DNA from: Aquanectria penicillioides
Lineage: Eukaryota > Ascomycota > Sordariomycetes > Hypocreales > Nectriaceae
DNA length: 64,000 bases
Assembly: GCA_003415625.1 (NCBI GenBank)
Contig: PYIU01000004.1
Coordinates: forward strand, 3,100,001-3,164,000
Reading direction: 5' to 3'
The position numbers were made by a program, and so were the translations under genes. Position 1 is the stretch's first letter. Every line of letters starts with the position of its first letter. Shown one piece after another: positions 33,551 to 45,400 of this stretch. Below the pieces are notes generated by a model. It did not search any database. It was not told the origin of the DNA and worked only from the letters and a program-made list of their open reading frames with translations.

Positions 33551-34992
33551 ATGTATCCAACTCAGACCAGATCTATGCTTGAATATCCTCTATCGAGGGT
33601 CAATCCAGTACTCTACAAGGCCCTTGAGAAACGATCCGAGGCCAACTCTCGAGTCGGTTTGGTCCTGAAGACTATTCTTCACAGCAATCCTTGTTTTGAC
33701 GAGAAACCATCTCACGTCGTCATCAACAAAGGATTCGATGACAGTATTGAGGAGGAAGACATACGTGTTGTTGTTGCGGCACCCGGTGGAGAGGTAAGTT
33801 CTCCTTCAACATTCTAATTCCTGAGTCCAGTTTCAACAATTATGAGTCTATAAAATGGCACTAATTTAACCTTTCACAGTCTTATCTTGCTGTACAAATC
33901 CCCCTGAGAATCTTTTATGCTTCGCCCATGGGAAGCATGCAGGTCGATCGACTTCGCCTCAACATTCAGACCATTGTTTGTCGTATTCCGCTCCAGATGT
34001 GGCAAGCACTTGGAGATAATGATCGACGTGAAATCATTTACATTGCTGTCAAGCATGCGGGATGCGAGCCTCAACTTTTACTTCGAGATGTTCATTACCG
34101 AGTAACACAAACACTATGCGAGGCTCTGGGTGTCACAGATTGTGGTGTAGCGAAGGCCACTCAGTCCAATAAACCCACGAAGGAAACCATTCCCCGCAAA
34201 GCCAGCGGTCTTCAGGCTGCTAATGCCACTTATCTTGACAAGCTTGATCAACTCGCCAGGGAATTCAACAACTTGAGCTCTGTCGGGGAGAGTTACCAGA
34301 AGAAAGGGGGGGTAAAAATTGATTCTGGATATCTTGGCCACATTCATCAAGGTCCTGTCGGACGAGCCATCGCCTCTACTCGACAGCCACCAACAATCCA
34401 AACTCGTGCTAAATCTGTTGACTCGGACTTGGCGATTTCAGGGACTGATTTTTGGGGCACCAAAGCCAAGCTCCAGCAACCTCCGAGAACCCCTTCAACC
34501 AGCGATAGCTACTCGGACGATCGCAAGGCCCAATACCTTGCTGAGTACATCGACACTTCTCACGTACTATCCAACCAACGGGGCTGTTCTGATCTCAAGT
34601 CTACCAATGAGCACTTGACTCTTGATGCGATTCAAAATACCACTAACGAGGAGAACACAGCTCAGGGGCCTCCCGTCTGGGGAGTAGAGCCTACTTCTCG
34701 TCCAAGTTACTTGGGCTCAGCTGGGCCTGGCTTGAAAGGGCACAAGACGCCTTCGCCTGCTTCGCCACTGACAAGGCGAGATAGGTCAAAGAATGGTACG
34801 CGATTTAATAAGAACTTCGCGGCTTGGGATACCGGAGCGAGTGCAACTTACTGGCCCTCCAACCCCTACATTGGTCGTCCCAACTATTTGCCCATGTTAG
34901 AGGATAGTGAAGGAGAAGCTGCTGAGGTTAGGCAAAAGGTCAAGGGCCGTTCTGGTTCGGAGTGGCCAGCCTGGTCAGACACTCCGTGGTAA
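33551..34992 (+). CDS. Unknown protein, 451 aa, two exons
   Basis: Exons 33551-33793 and 33880-34992 join over an 86-nt intron (GTAAGT...CACAG) that falls between codons. I recognise no domain. The first half is the better-ordered part: a predicted alpha/beta stretch (VLYKALEKRSE, EDIRVVVAAPGGE, SYLAVQIPLRIFYASPMGS, LNIQTIVCRIPLQMWQALG, REIIYIAVKHAGCEPQLLLR). The second half is polar, Ser/Thr/Pro-rich and probably disordered (PRTPSTSDSYSDDRK, PSPASPLTRRDRSK), ending WSDTPW. There is no signal peptide or membrane segment. It is convergent with the hydrolase at 35.2 kb. It may be lineage-restricted; the long frame, consistent splice and codon use support a real gene. Confidence 0.7.
33794..33879 (+). 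other. Intron of the 451-aa unknown gene
   Basis: 86 nt with a GTAAGT donor and TTTCACAG acceptor, phase 0. Confidence 0.75.
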
Positions 34993-35183
34993 ATTGGTGT
35001 TCTTGAAAGAACGGGTGATCAAAACGAGGGTCTCAAGACTGCTCAAGTGCTCTGCAATGGTTCAAGTCTTCAGCAGGTCTCCTCTACAGACAGGGACAGG
35101 GGGGTTGAAGTGCCAATGGCCAAGGTAACGGAGTCTGATCGATAAATTGATTTTCATTTCCGATTTCGTCGTTCTTCCTCTCC

Positions 35184-36194
35184 TCACTGAAGAATCCATT
35201 TCAATCCATCCACTGTCTTCTTTTCGGCTTCCAGCGCCTGGGGTAGCTGAGGTGCCTTCAACCAGAATGTGTGTGGCCATCCTTTTTCCAATACCACTTG
35301 AACATCCACTCCAGCCTGTCTCAGAGCCATAGCGTAACAGAGTCCATCTGAGTATATTGTGTCATTAGTTGCCAACTGAATCCAAGTTCGTGGGAGTCCT
35401 TTCAGTTCTTCCTGCGTAGCTTCAAGCGGGAGCTTGTCAAGACCATCCCGAGGAACCTCTCTCTGCAGATAACCAATCAGGTGGGAAACAAACGACGGCG
35501 ACACGCTGGTATGATAAGGTTGTAGGCGCTCTGGTATGTATTCGATCCCGCTCGGCCTATCGGCCGTAACAGGGCATCGCAGCAAGACGCCGTGGATCGA
35601 TCCCGGCGGTGCCACCAGGGACACCGCCGTTGCCAGCTGCCCGCCGCTGGAACTTCCTGCGATAACTATTCTTGCATTCTCACTTCGAAAAGAATTAAAT
35701 GCGTCCATGGAATCAGATAAGCAGACGCTTGCCTCCCATGAGGGCATAAGACGGTAGCCAACAGAATACAACCGCACTCGGCCAACACCGGATTTCACAA
35801 GGTGGCGACAGGAAAGTTCCTCACTGTCCGCCTCTCCAACTCTTAAACCGCCACCATGATAGTGGACAATGATTATCTCGGGTTCTTGGTCGAGGTGCTC
35901 GATCAAATCCAGCTGCAGTATCGGAATGGCAAAACCATCCACCGATGATGGAATGGTGAATTCCTTCTTCTCAATCCCTTGAGATAGTTCATAATCCCTT
36001 GCCCCAGGTGCCATCATCTTGGCATGCAAGTCACGGCATTCTTGCGCATAAACAGGTTGTCTTTCGAGAACTGAGCTGAACACTTTTGGTGGCCCACGGC
36101 TCTTCATCTCATTCTCACACTCCAGCCAAGCGGGATCCAACGGAGGTGCCGTCTCAAAGGCATAGGCCCTAAGTTCAGGGTCAGGAAACGCCAT
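35184..36194 (-). CDS. Alpha/beta hydrolase, hormone-sensitive-lipase-like esterase
   Basis: A single exon of 336 aa. The HGGG oxyanion motif (VHYHGGGLRVGEAD) is followed by the nucleophile elbow AGSSSGGQLA (family GxSxG), an acidic residue region ATNDTIYSDG and the catalytic His in GWPHTFWLK. This order defines the alpha/beta-hydrolase-3 (bacterial HSL/family IV) group, which cleaves short-chain esters. There is no secretion signal, so it is probably cytosolic. The substrate is unknown; many fungal members sit in secondary-metabolite clusters, but no such genes are adjacent. Confidence 0.87.
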   Translation of the reverse strand: MAFPDPELRAYAFETAPPLDPAWLECENEMKSRGPPKVFSSVLERQPVYAQECRDLHAKMMAPGARDYELSQGIEKKEFTIPSSVDGFAIPILQLDLIEHLDQEPEIIIVHYHGGGLRVGEADSEELSCRHLVKSGVGRVRLYSVGYRLMPSWEASVCLSDSMDAFNSFRSENARIVIAGSSSGGQLATAVSLVAPPGSIHGVLLRCPVTADRPSGIEYIPERLQPYHTSVSPSFVSHLIGYLQREVPRDGLDKLPLEATQEELKGLPRTWIQLATNDTIYSDGLCYAMALRQAGVDVQVVLEKGWPHTFWLKAPQLPQALEAEKKTVDGLKWILQ

Positions 36195-37432
36195 GATTCA
36201 ATAATGAGAAAAACTAAGACAAGGTTGAAAGGTATTGGACTTATAGGTGATTTCGTCCTTATAGATCGAGGAACCCGAGTATTACTGGTGGAATGAGATT
36301 CGCCGGCGACAAGTACATGATTCAGCCTGAAGATAACTCCACACGTGACTATCTGGTTCCGTCGGGGGATCCGTTTGAACTTGTAAGGATATGAATAGAT
36401 AGTTACTTCAATACATTTGGTGACATTGAATTCATTCCTTTAGCATTTCAGTTAACAATCTGAAAGTCAGGGGCAGCTGTGTCCACAAGGTTCACACTAT
36501 TGCCAAGTGAGAGCAGGAGAAAACAACAGTAAAGTCGTATTAGGAGTAAAAGCACTGGAGCATAGAACGCCAGACTTCATCAATCTAATTCAAATTAGTA
36601 GAATGTAATATAAAACAATACAATATCCCTCCTCTAATCTGGTATCCTCAAGGTGCAAGCAGAAACCGGCGAGAAATCTGGTACAGGGTAGCTCTCCAAG
36701 TCAACATTCCAAACAGTCAACAATTGTACCACATAAATCTCCGAAGACAGACAGATCAGACAAGGGGGGCATAGGATACATGCATCCCAATAGGCCATTC
36801 TTATTTTGCAGGACTCGTAGCGATATAGTGCAGCAATAAAGACTAACGGAACCTCCGACGAACACATCGGAGATACAACAAAACTCGGCCGAACGGAGGC
36901 ACCTAGGAATCAACAAAACACACAATTCTACAATTTTCCACAGCGATGGTAGTGTCCCAACATGAGAAAACAACTCTGACTGTTTTCACAGAAGAAGTCT
37001 GGAGAACGCCTTGGTGACCTAAGCGACACCTTCCGTTGAGCCGAGGCACCAGCATGTCGGGGTATGCGACAAACGATGTTCTTCAGAGACGAAGGGGTTT
37101 CGGGGGATAAAAGACCGTATCCAACGATCCTAGTTACGAACAGGAAGAGCCGTCGATGATGATGGAGGATCCTATCCACAGCTGAGGCGACTGTCTCTTC
37201 CATACACCGCCTGTAGTTCTTGGCGTCTCCCGGCCCCCTTCTCCCCTTCCCAGTAAACAGCGCAATTCGGACACATTTAGCGGATGATGGTATGGACCAA
37301 AGTAATGAAGCACATAGGGAAAGTCGTAGATGATGATTGGGTATGAGGAAAACCTGGGTTCTGCCTCGGGTTCTCGTATCTACATTGCTAGAGTACACTG
37401 AGCGAAGCCGGGAAAAGCAAGTCGCCAATCGA
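36195..37432. other. Intergenic, 1.2 kb
   Basis: This lies between the start of the hydrolase (-) and the stop of ATP7 (-). It contains the promoter of the hydrolase and the 3' UTR of ATP7. Local A/T-rich stretches (about 36,590-36,640) but no supported gene. Confidence 0.45.
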
Positions 37433-38177
37433 TTAAACCATAGCCAAATCGCCGAACTTCTCCTGTTGGGTGTGTTAGAAGCCATATCAATCTCAGTGAG
37501 TGTGCAACGTACCTTGTAACCCGGCACCATCCATCGGCCCTTGGAAACGAGTTGAGCGGTCTTCTCGTCGATCGACTTCTCGGCGGCGGCAACCTCGTCC
37601 TAGAAAGTGTGAAAATCGCGTCAATGAATATGCGCTCGGCGGTACGTACGACAGTGAGGTCCTCGAAGGGTCGGGCCTCCTCAATGTTCTTCAGGGTAGC
37701 GGCAAGGTCCTTGAGCTCAAGGTCGACGGCCTGCTTGGTAGCCTCGGCGTTCTTGACGGCCTCGGCCTCGAAAGCATCGATGGCCTTCAGCTGGCGGGAG
37801 ACATCGTAGGTGACGGGCTTGAAGGCGGCGAATCGCTTCTCAATCTCGTCGATGACAGCCTGGTTCTTGAGGACGGATCGGTAGGCAGAGAAGTCGACGG
37901 TGGTGGGCTGCTCAGAGAGCTGCTGAACCTTGCGGCGGGCGTCCTCGTTGCGCTTCTTGAAGGCCTGGAGGGAGGCAACGGTCTGGCCACGGAGGCCCAG
38001 GGAGCTGGTGACCTTGGTCCAGTCGAGCTTGAGAGCTGCGCTTCGCTGTTCGGGGGGAGAAAATTAGCTCAACGCCTCGGGAGTCGATCGGGGGCGCGAT
38101 GGGGGTCGGAGCATCAATTGATGGGGTCTGCTATCAATTACACGCGCCAATTGATGAATTGAACTTACAGTCGCCAT
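37433..38177 (-). CDS. ATP7: ATP synthase subunit d, mitochondrial
   Basis: Four exons on the minus strand: 38169-38177 (9 nt, M-A-T), 37650-38045, 37513-37599 and 37433-37462 (30 nt including the stop). Introns are 123, 50 and 50 nt and all phase 0; 173 aa. The start [25 protein letters not shown] and the later [16 protein letters not shown] are family hallmarks, and the C-terminus reads [16 protein letters not shown] after splicing. Subunit d is a peripheral-stalk component of the F1Fo ATP synthase on the matrix side of the inner membrane. The two tiny terminal exons are easily lost by gene finders. Confidence 0.95.
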
Positions 38178-38707
38178 TTTGAAGAAGGATTGCGGTGTCG
38201 AGGGAGCGGAGAGGTTGATCTTGATGGATGTTGATTGACTTTGCCGAACTTCGCCAGGGAACAACCGGGCGCTAGGCCATCACGTGACGAGTATGAGAAT
38301 CCGGTTAACGGCGTCCTCGGAACCCCTCAATAGTGGCATTGGGTGGCAGCCCAGGTCACTGCGGGGATATTGCTCACGGGGAAGCAAGTCTGCAAAAATG
38401 GAGGATAATTGGGACAAACCAGCTCGCTACCGTTCCGTAATATCTTTGAAATATTAATTGTCCAGCTTTTGCATGCGGATTCAAACCAAAAGCCCAAGAA
38501 GTCACTGCAAATTACATCGTCACTTGAGAGCGGGGGAGAGAGCTGGATGTACGGACGGAGGGAGCTATTTCCCTTCAATTGATCCCATTGATTGGCATCA
38601 ACTCCTTTTTGAAACTGGGAACAATTTGCCCAGGACTAGTACAGAGCCAAGTATGTGTTCCATGCACAAGCTTTTGTAGACCTCTCATCCAGCCCATCGT
38701 GTCATGT
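38178..38707. other. Intergenic, 0.5 kb
   Basis: Promoter of ATP7 and 3' flank of EGD2. No supported coding sequence. Confidence 0.5.
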
Positions 38708-39445
<738 letters not shown>

Positions 39446-39450
39446 TTTTG

Positions 39451-39582
39451 CTACTGGTGCGGGCGGGAGTGTCAGTGACTGGACCAAATTTGACGACGGT
39501 AGTTTTGTGGCCGAAATTCCTCCCCACCACAAAAAATGAACACAAGATGATCTGGAGGGCAAAATTACGGGTGCGCACTTAC
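39451..39582 (-). other. Probable 5'-UTR intron of EGD2
   Basis: Minus-strand GTAAGT donor at 39582, a CTGAC branch-point-like word and a CCAGTAG acceptor five bases before the start codon. Such leader introns are common in fungal translation genes. Inferred from splice signals only. Confidence 0.55.
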
Positions 39583-40080
39583 AGGTTTGTTGGTCCCAGG
39601 TGATCTGTTTGCTGCCGGGTATCACTCGTCGTCTACTTCGTTTTGTGATTCAAAACCGCACAGCGAAATTCTAGGGCTTGGTGGGAGGTGGGAACTAAAC
39701 CGCATTAGGTAATCAGAATTTCTGGACATCCGGAGTCTGGGGGGGAAACAACTACGCAATGCAGACGAAAGATAGCGAAAAATTGAGGGGACAAAGAGTT
39801 CATTGTTTGGTGGGTATTTGTTTATTTTTGGCTACACTTCACACAACGATCCGTAGTTTTTGATGCTCCTCATGCTTTGAATTCAACCTGATCTCAGAAA
39901 ATCCGTATTGATCCCCTCCATCAGAACGATGAAATGTGACATACAGCATTCCAGAACTGGAGCAAAAGAGAATCCAGCAGCTTCTATGCCGCCGTGATGC
40001 GTTTCCTTGTCCTGTTCCGTGCCTCTCGATCTAAACCCGGCCTGCAAAGCACCTCCTTGACTCCTCATTTAAGAACCCAT
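39583..40080. other. Intergenic, 0.5 kb
   Basis: Upstream region of EGD2 and 3' flank of RPL14. No supported gene. Confidence 0.5.
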
Positions 40081-40581
40081 TTAAGCAGAAGCCTTGACCT
40101 TGGCAAGAGCCTTGCGCTCCTCGAATCGTCGCTGCTTCTTGAGGCGGAGGACCTTGAAGCGGTCGAAGTCGGAAAGACCCTTCCTCCGCTCGATCTGGTC
40201 ACGCTTCTTGGCCCAGTTGGTCTCCTCCCACTTAGCGTCGATCTCGGACTTCTCCCACTGCTTGCGGACGGCACCAGTTCGGGAGCCACGGATGAGACCC
40301 TCAACGGAGAGCGAGGAAAGGAGGACCTTGCTGAGGGGAACGGCTTGTCGGGGAACGGCGAGCTTGGGGTTCGAGGAAGGACCGTCAACAAGAACCTAAT
40401 GTCTGATCAATACTTTGCGCCCACGAAATTGGTGAAAATAGGCCGAACGTACTCGCTTGTGGTCGATGATCTCGACAATGGTGGCCAGGTGGCCGTCGAA
40501 GGGGTGGTCGCCGTTGATAACAACGACTCGGCCAACCTCAACGAGGCGCCAGTTGGAACCCTCAATAGCAGCGTCGCCCAT
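40081..40581 (-). CDS. RPL14: 60S ribosomal protein L14 (eL14)
   Basis: Two coding exons on the minus strand, 40453-40581 and 40081-40395, with a 57-nt intron; 147 aa. The N-terminal KOW-like region reads [20 protein letters not shown], then [17 protein letters not shown]. The body has [19 protein letters not shown] and the basic C-terminus ends [10 protein letters not shown]. This matches eL14 of the large subunit in order and length. A leader intron (40593-40683) is likely. Confidence 0.95.
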
Positions 40582-40592
40582 TGTGACGGTAT

Positions 40593-40683
40593 CTAACAGA
40601 AGCCGGTCAGTCGCGAGTTCTCAGAATGCGCGCAGTGATTGTCTAAGTTCAACTGCAATCGAAGGGGATCGGTGTGTTCATAC
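40593..40683 (-). other. Probable 5'-UTR intron of RPL14
   Basis: Minus-strand GTATGA donor at 40683, a CGACTGAC branch-point-like site and a TTCTGTTAG acceptor 11 bases before the ATG. Inferred from signals only. Confidence 0.5.
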
Positions 40684-41490
40684 CAGGTGTCGATATGCTG
40701 TCCCGTTAGTGAATGTTGCTTGAGCCTCTCGCACCTTGAAAACGCCAAAGACTTTTTGATGGCTCGGCTATCGAAAGCGTGTGCGGGTAGAAAATCATCC
40801 TGTGCCCTAACTAAAATTATCGGATCTATGTTATGCCGGTTTCCGCCGGTCGGCTCGGGACAACGATGCACGGACCATGTATCTTGCCGAAGCTTCAAAA
40901 GAAATTTCTATAGAGCAACCGTCCTCTCAAATTCACCAATCCCTCATCCAATCCATGATCTATTTTCTACATCCTTCTACACAATGCTAAGAGCATCAAG
41001 GTGAGCCAAATTTACTTTTACTACTGCTTACGAGTACTGGGATGAGTTTAATTTGCGATTGATTCCACCTGATGGCTCTCTTTCGCCGGAGTGGCTATAT
41101 CAGATGGATAGCTGATATTCATTTTCTTACATATTCTGACATTTTGTTCTCATTTTTTATGCTTTGACACGTCGCTCTACAACAGGAGTCCAGTCCAGCT
41201 AACAATGAATGATAGTGATGATCGAAGCGATTGCCCAGCTTTACCATGCTGCCCTGGCTCCGCACGCGAGGTGTCGATTCATCTGTCGATGGTAATTACC
41301 AATCCCGCGAGTGGGCCAGACCAGGATGCGTTTAGACAGTGCAGTAAGGAGGACCGACTACATGGTTGGAGTGTAGATACTATGATGGAATTGCGATTTA
41401 AATATATACTCATTCTTCACATCTTCACACCTGTCCCAATCGTTGCCGTGATAAGCCACCCTGGAATGCCCGACTCATTCATGCACTCAT
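40684..41490. other. Intergenic, 0.8 kb
   Basis: Promoter of RPL14 and 3' flank of the 130-aa gene. A plus-strand frame at 41,205-41,507 was considered and rejected. Nothing else supported. Confidence 0.45.
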
Positions 41491-41994
41491 TCACGCCTTG
41501 CCTTTGAGTTTGAGGTACTCTTCCTCCTCCGCTTGGAGTTGCGCATCAACCTTGGCTCCCCTCGATGGCTCGTTGCCATGTGCCCTGGCCTGCATTACAG
41601 TCAGTACTTTGCTATCTCTAGGAGTAGGTTACTTCAATCTATACTGGTAATGTTGGGTCCTTCTTGGTCCTAGCTGTCTCCAGATCATCCTGATGGCCAG
41701 GCTTCCACTGTTTGTGTTAGAATCACATGCCATATCGTTCTTTAAGATGGAGCGTTGAGATACCTCCACAGCCGCGAGGCGATTTCCAATTGATCGCTCG
41801 TCCTCTTGAGTATTGTAAATAATCATACGGGTTTCAAGTCGTCGGAAGGTTGGCTCACTGGAATCTAAATTGTTGTGTGATCCTTTTTTCCCCTCGTTGA
41901 ATCGCTCTCGGTCATCAGTAGCAGAGGCCTTGGGGTTTCGCTGGTCACCAGCTTCATAAACACCACGACCACCAACACTAGAGTGTCCTGACAT
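41491..41994 (-). CDS. Small conserved fungal protein, unknown function (130 aa, three exons)
   Basis: Exons 41764-41994, 41645-41707 and 41491-41589 on the minus strand, introns of 56 and 55 nt, all phase 0; 130 aa. It starts MSGHSSVGGRGVYEAGDQRNP and ends EEEEYLKLKGKA. The middle 21-codon exon encodes WKPGHQDDLETARTKKDPTLP. The composition is highly polar with no membrane segment or signal, so it is probably largely disordered. The opening GRGVYEAGDxRNP and the acidic KVDAQLQAEEEEYL end resemble a small family of hydrophilic fungal proteins of unknown function; that resemblance is from memory. Its start codon lies only 217 bp from the left target duplication of the mobile block, so its promoter is cut short. 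Confidence 0.72.
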
Positions 41995-42211
41995 TTTTTG
42001 GGGTAGGATTGAACCAGAGTATGAACGGGAACTTCTTCAATAAACAGGTAGTTGGGATGATCAGAGATCTTGGGGTTGGAGCGATTGGTCTTTAAACGAA
42101 TTGCCTTCTCTAGTTCGGTCCTTGGAATTATGACCTTGAACAGTGTTCTCTAGATCCTGACTTCATCGTGCGTAATGGCATTGGTATCGCGACAAACAAT
42201 CGCTAAGATTC
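41995..42211. other. Residual promoter region left of the mobile block
   Basis: 217 bp of normal base composition between the 130-aa gene and the target-site duplication. The rest of the ancestral promoter must lie beyond 57,955. Confidence 0.6.
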
Positions 42212-42216
42212 AATCG
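42212..42216. repeat. Target-site duplication AATCG (left) of the copia element
   Basis: AATCG immediately precedes the left LTR (42,217) and recurs directly after the right LTR (57,951-57,955), the 5-bp duplication expected from LTR-retrotransposon integration. Confidence 0.9.
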
Positions 42217-42475
42217 TGTTGACGGATATAGCGGCCGGGCGAAGGTGGTCGCCGCTATAGACATAGCGGCCGGCCACAAGCCGACCTCAGGGGCCTTGTG
42301 GGCCTAGGTCTTAAGGCCACATATCCTCATAAGGGAATCCCTGCACTATAAATAGGTAACTGCATTCTGCGACCACTATCTAGCTGTTCCTTACGAATCC
42401 TAATTGATCTAGACCGACCTATTGCGCATATTGCCTGCTGTAACCATCCCTGCATATGCCTATATATTATTTATA
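42217..42475 (+). repeat. Left LTR of the copia element (259 bp)
   Basis: Matches 57,692-57,950 without gaps. The outer half keeps G/C and many CpG; the inner half has lost them. It ends TTTATA where the right copy has TTTACA. A TATA-like CTATAAATAG lies at about 42,346-42,355. Confidence 0.93.
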
Positions 42476-45400
42476 GGTTATAAGCCTAAAGCTTTAATTT
42501 AAGAAGAAATTATAGCTATTTAAAAGGTTTAAATTAACCTAAAGTTTATTCCTTAAAGTTAGTGCTTATAATATTAATTAATTAAGGTCTTAAGACTTAA
42601 GTAATAGCTTTAAAGCTAGCCTTAAAGTTAATCTTTACTATTAAAGCAATTAAATAAATTAATAATAAAGAAGATTTTATTAAAAAAGAAAATAATTTTA
42701 AGGATCTTTTATTTCCTTTTAAAAGGTTAATAAAGCCTACTAAAGGGAACCTATAAAAGATTTAGTTAAATTTAAGTATTATAATATAATAAATAATAAA
42801 GATAATATAATAAATATAAAAGTTATAAAAGTACTTTAATTAAAAGATTAAAAATAAATTAAAAATTAAATATAAAATATAGCCTAAAGATAAATTAAAA
42901 TTTAAGATAAAAAATAATAAAAATAAAAGCTTTAAGTATTAAAGAAATTAACTCTTTTATACCTTAAGGGAGCCCTTAAGAGCTTTAAATAAAATATTTA
43001 GTTTCTTAAGGAATAAAAAGATATTAATAAAGTCTACTTTAAGTAGAAAGAAGATTATAAACTTATAATTAATTAAAATTAAGGATTTTATTGGTTTTAA
43101 CTTTAAGATAAAAGGAGATAATATACTTAAGGGATTAAAGAATTAAGCTATTTAAAAAAGATATCTCTTTTATATTATAATTATTATTAAATAGTATAAA
43201 GAGATTAAGATCTTATATTTAAAAGAAATATATTTAATTGCTACTATAAAAATAGTAGTTTTATAGAAACTAAAGCTATTATTATTTTTAGTAAAAATTA
43301 ATATAAAGGCTATTAAGCTATTAATAAAAAGGTATAATAATATAAAATTTTAATAAAGCCTAATTAACCTTTATTAAAAATTAAAGTTCTTAACTTTAAA
43401 AAAACTATAAGGAGTTTAAAGTTATATTAATAACTTTTACTATATTATAAATAGCATTATTAAAGCTAGCAATAAGCTTTTTAAGTACTAAAAAAAAATA
43501 AGATTTATAAATAGCATTAAAAAGGTCTTTTTTAAATAAAATGCACTTTAATATAACTATAAGCAAAAGAGAAAATATTAATTTATTTATAAAATATAAA
43601 AAGACTTTATTAATAAAGCCAAAAGTCTATAGACTTTTTAAAAGAAAAGTAAAGACTTTAGCAATAAAAAAGGCATATAGATAAGTACTTAATTAAATAA
43701 AAAAAATAACTATAGAAAAGATCCTAAAAGCAATAAATACTTTAATTATAATTAAAAAGGTTATATTATAAAGAACTGCCTATCTCTATAGAAAGAGAGT
43801 AAAGGCAATAAAAATAGAAGGTTAAAGAAGAAAGATAATAGTAATAAAACTACTAAAAAAACTAAAAAGACTGCCCTATATATAGAATTAAGTAAGTAAA
43901 GTGCTAAAAATATAAAAAAAGCTAAAAATAACTTTAATAATAATAATAATATTATTTTTATATATTATAAAGGCTTAAAGGTAAAGAAGTTCTTTAGTAA
44001 TGCTTTTATAAGGTTATTAATAAAAAAGGTAGCTATAGCAATAATTTCTAGCCTATTAAAATAGCAATTATATAGTCCCTTTAATATTAATAATAATACT
44101 ATACTAAAGGCTAAAGGAAATAGTAACTTTATTACTATTTTAATATCTATAGAATTAGGCCTTATTAATTAAAAAAACTATTAGCTTTAGGACTTAAGAG
44201 CCAATATATATACTATTAATAACTTTAAATAGTTTAAAGAAAATAAATAGTATAAACTTAATAAAATAATACTAATTCTTATAGATAAAGGCACTATATA
44301 CCCTATAGCTATAGAAATAGTAGTAGTTATGCTATTTATAAAGGGAGAGAGAATAAAGATTATAATACTTAAAAATGCAATCCTTATTAAAGATTTCCTA
44401 CTAAATATAATCTTTAATAAAAAAGTCTATCTTTTTAGTAATTATATAATTAAAAATAAAATCTTTAATAGTAATAATAAGATCTTTATAACCCTTAATA
44501 TCCTTAACTAAAGGTTTTTACTTAAAGCAATAAAAGGTATAATAAGCTATTACTTTACTCTTAAAATAATACTAATATAAATAAAATAATTTAAGGCAAA
44601 AATATAGTACTAAAGACTTACTTATATAGATTAAAAAGCCCTTAATTATACCTTTAAGGTTATAAAAGGTAGGCTTAATAATTATAAGCCATTTAATATA
44701 CCCTATAAAAACTATAAGCTTACTAAAAGCATAAGGTTCTTACTAAAGATACTATAAAAGAGAGTAAATTATATACTTAATCTTCTTTATATAGACCTTA
44801 TAGAGTTAAATCTATATATATATAATAGAAAGAGGTATCTTAAGCTTATAATTAATAATAAAAGCTATTACTTTTATAGCAATTTGCTTAAAAAGAAAAG
44901 CAATGCTATTACCTTAATAAAAGAAGATCTCCTAATATTTAAAACTATTATAGCCTATAGTCTGCCCTAAAAGATATAGTTTAATAGTAGCTATAAATTT
45001 ATTAATAGAAAGGTTAATAAACTTCTTTTAAAGATAGGGATCCCTGCAATTATTATACTATTATATAGCTATAAATAGAATAGCTTTATTAAATAGGCAA
45101 ACTATATAATCCAAAAGAAAGCAAGAAGCATAATAATAGTAATAAATATCCCTTTTAGGCTATAAAGAGAGATTATCCTTATAGTTATATATATTGCTAA
45201 TATTATAGCAATAAGATTACTAAACTAAAAGACTCTTTATAAAGTTTACTTTATAAATTTAATTCTAAAAAAGGAATATATATTAAGCATTAAATATCTA
45301 TAGATTTTAAAGTTAAAGGCATTTATTTATATTAAATAGAAAAAATATAATAGATTTAAGAAAATACTGCCTTATAGTTAAAAAGGAATCCTTATAGAAT

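Noticed and set aside
36928..37530. 200-codon minus-strand open frame overlapping the 3' end of ATP7
   Set aside because: It reads through the last ATP7 intron; the rest is 3' flanking sequence.
37500..38162. 220-codon plus-strand open frame
   Set aside because: Antisense image of ATP7, which is firmly identified.
41205..41507. 100-codon plus-strand open frame
   Set aside because: Overlaps the last exon of the minus-strand 130-aa gene and has no domain.
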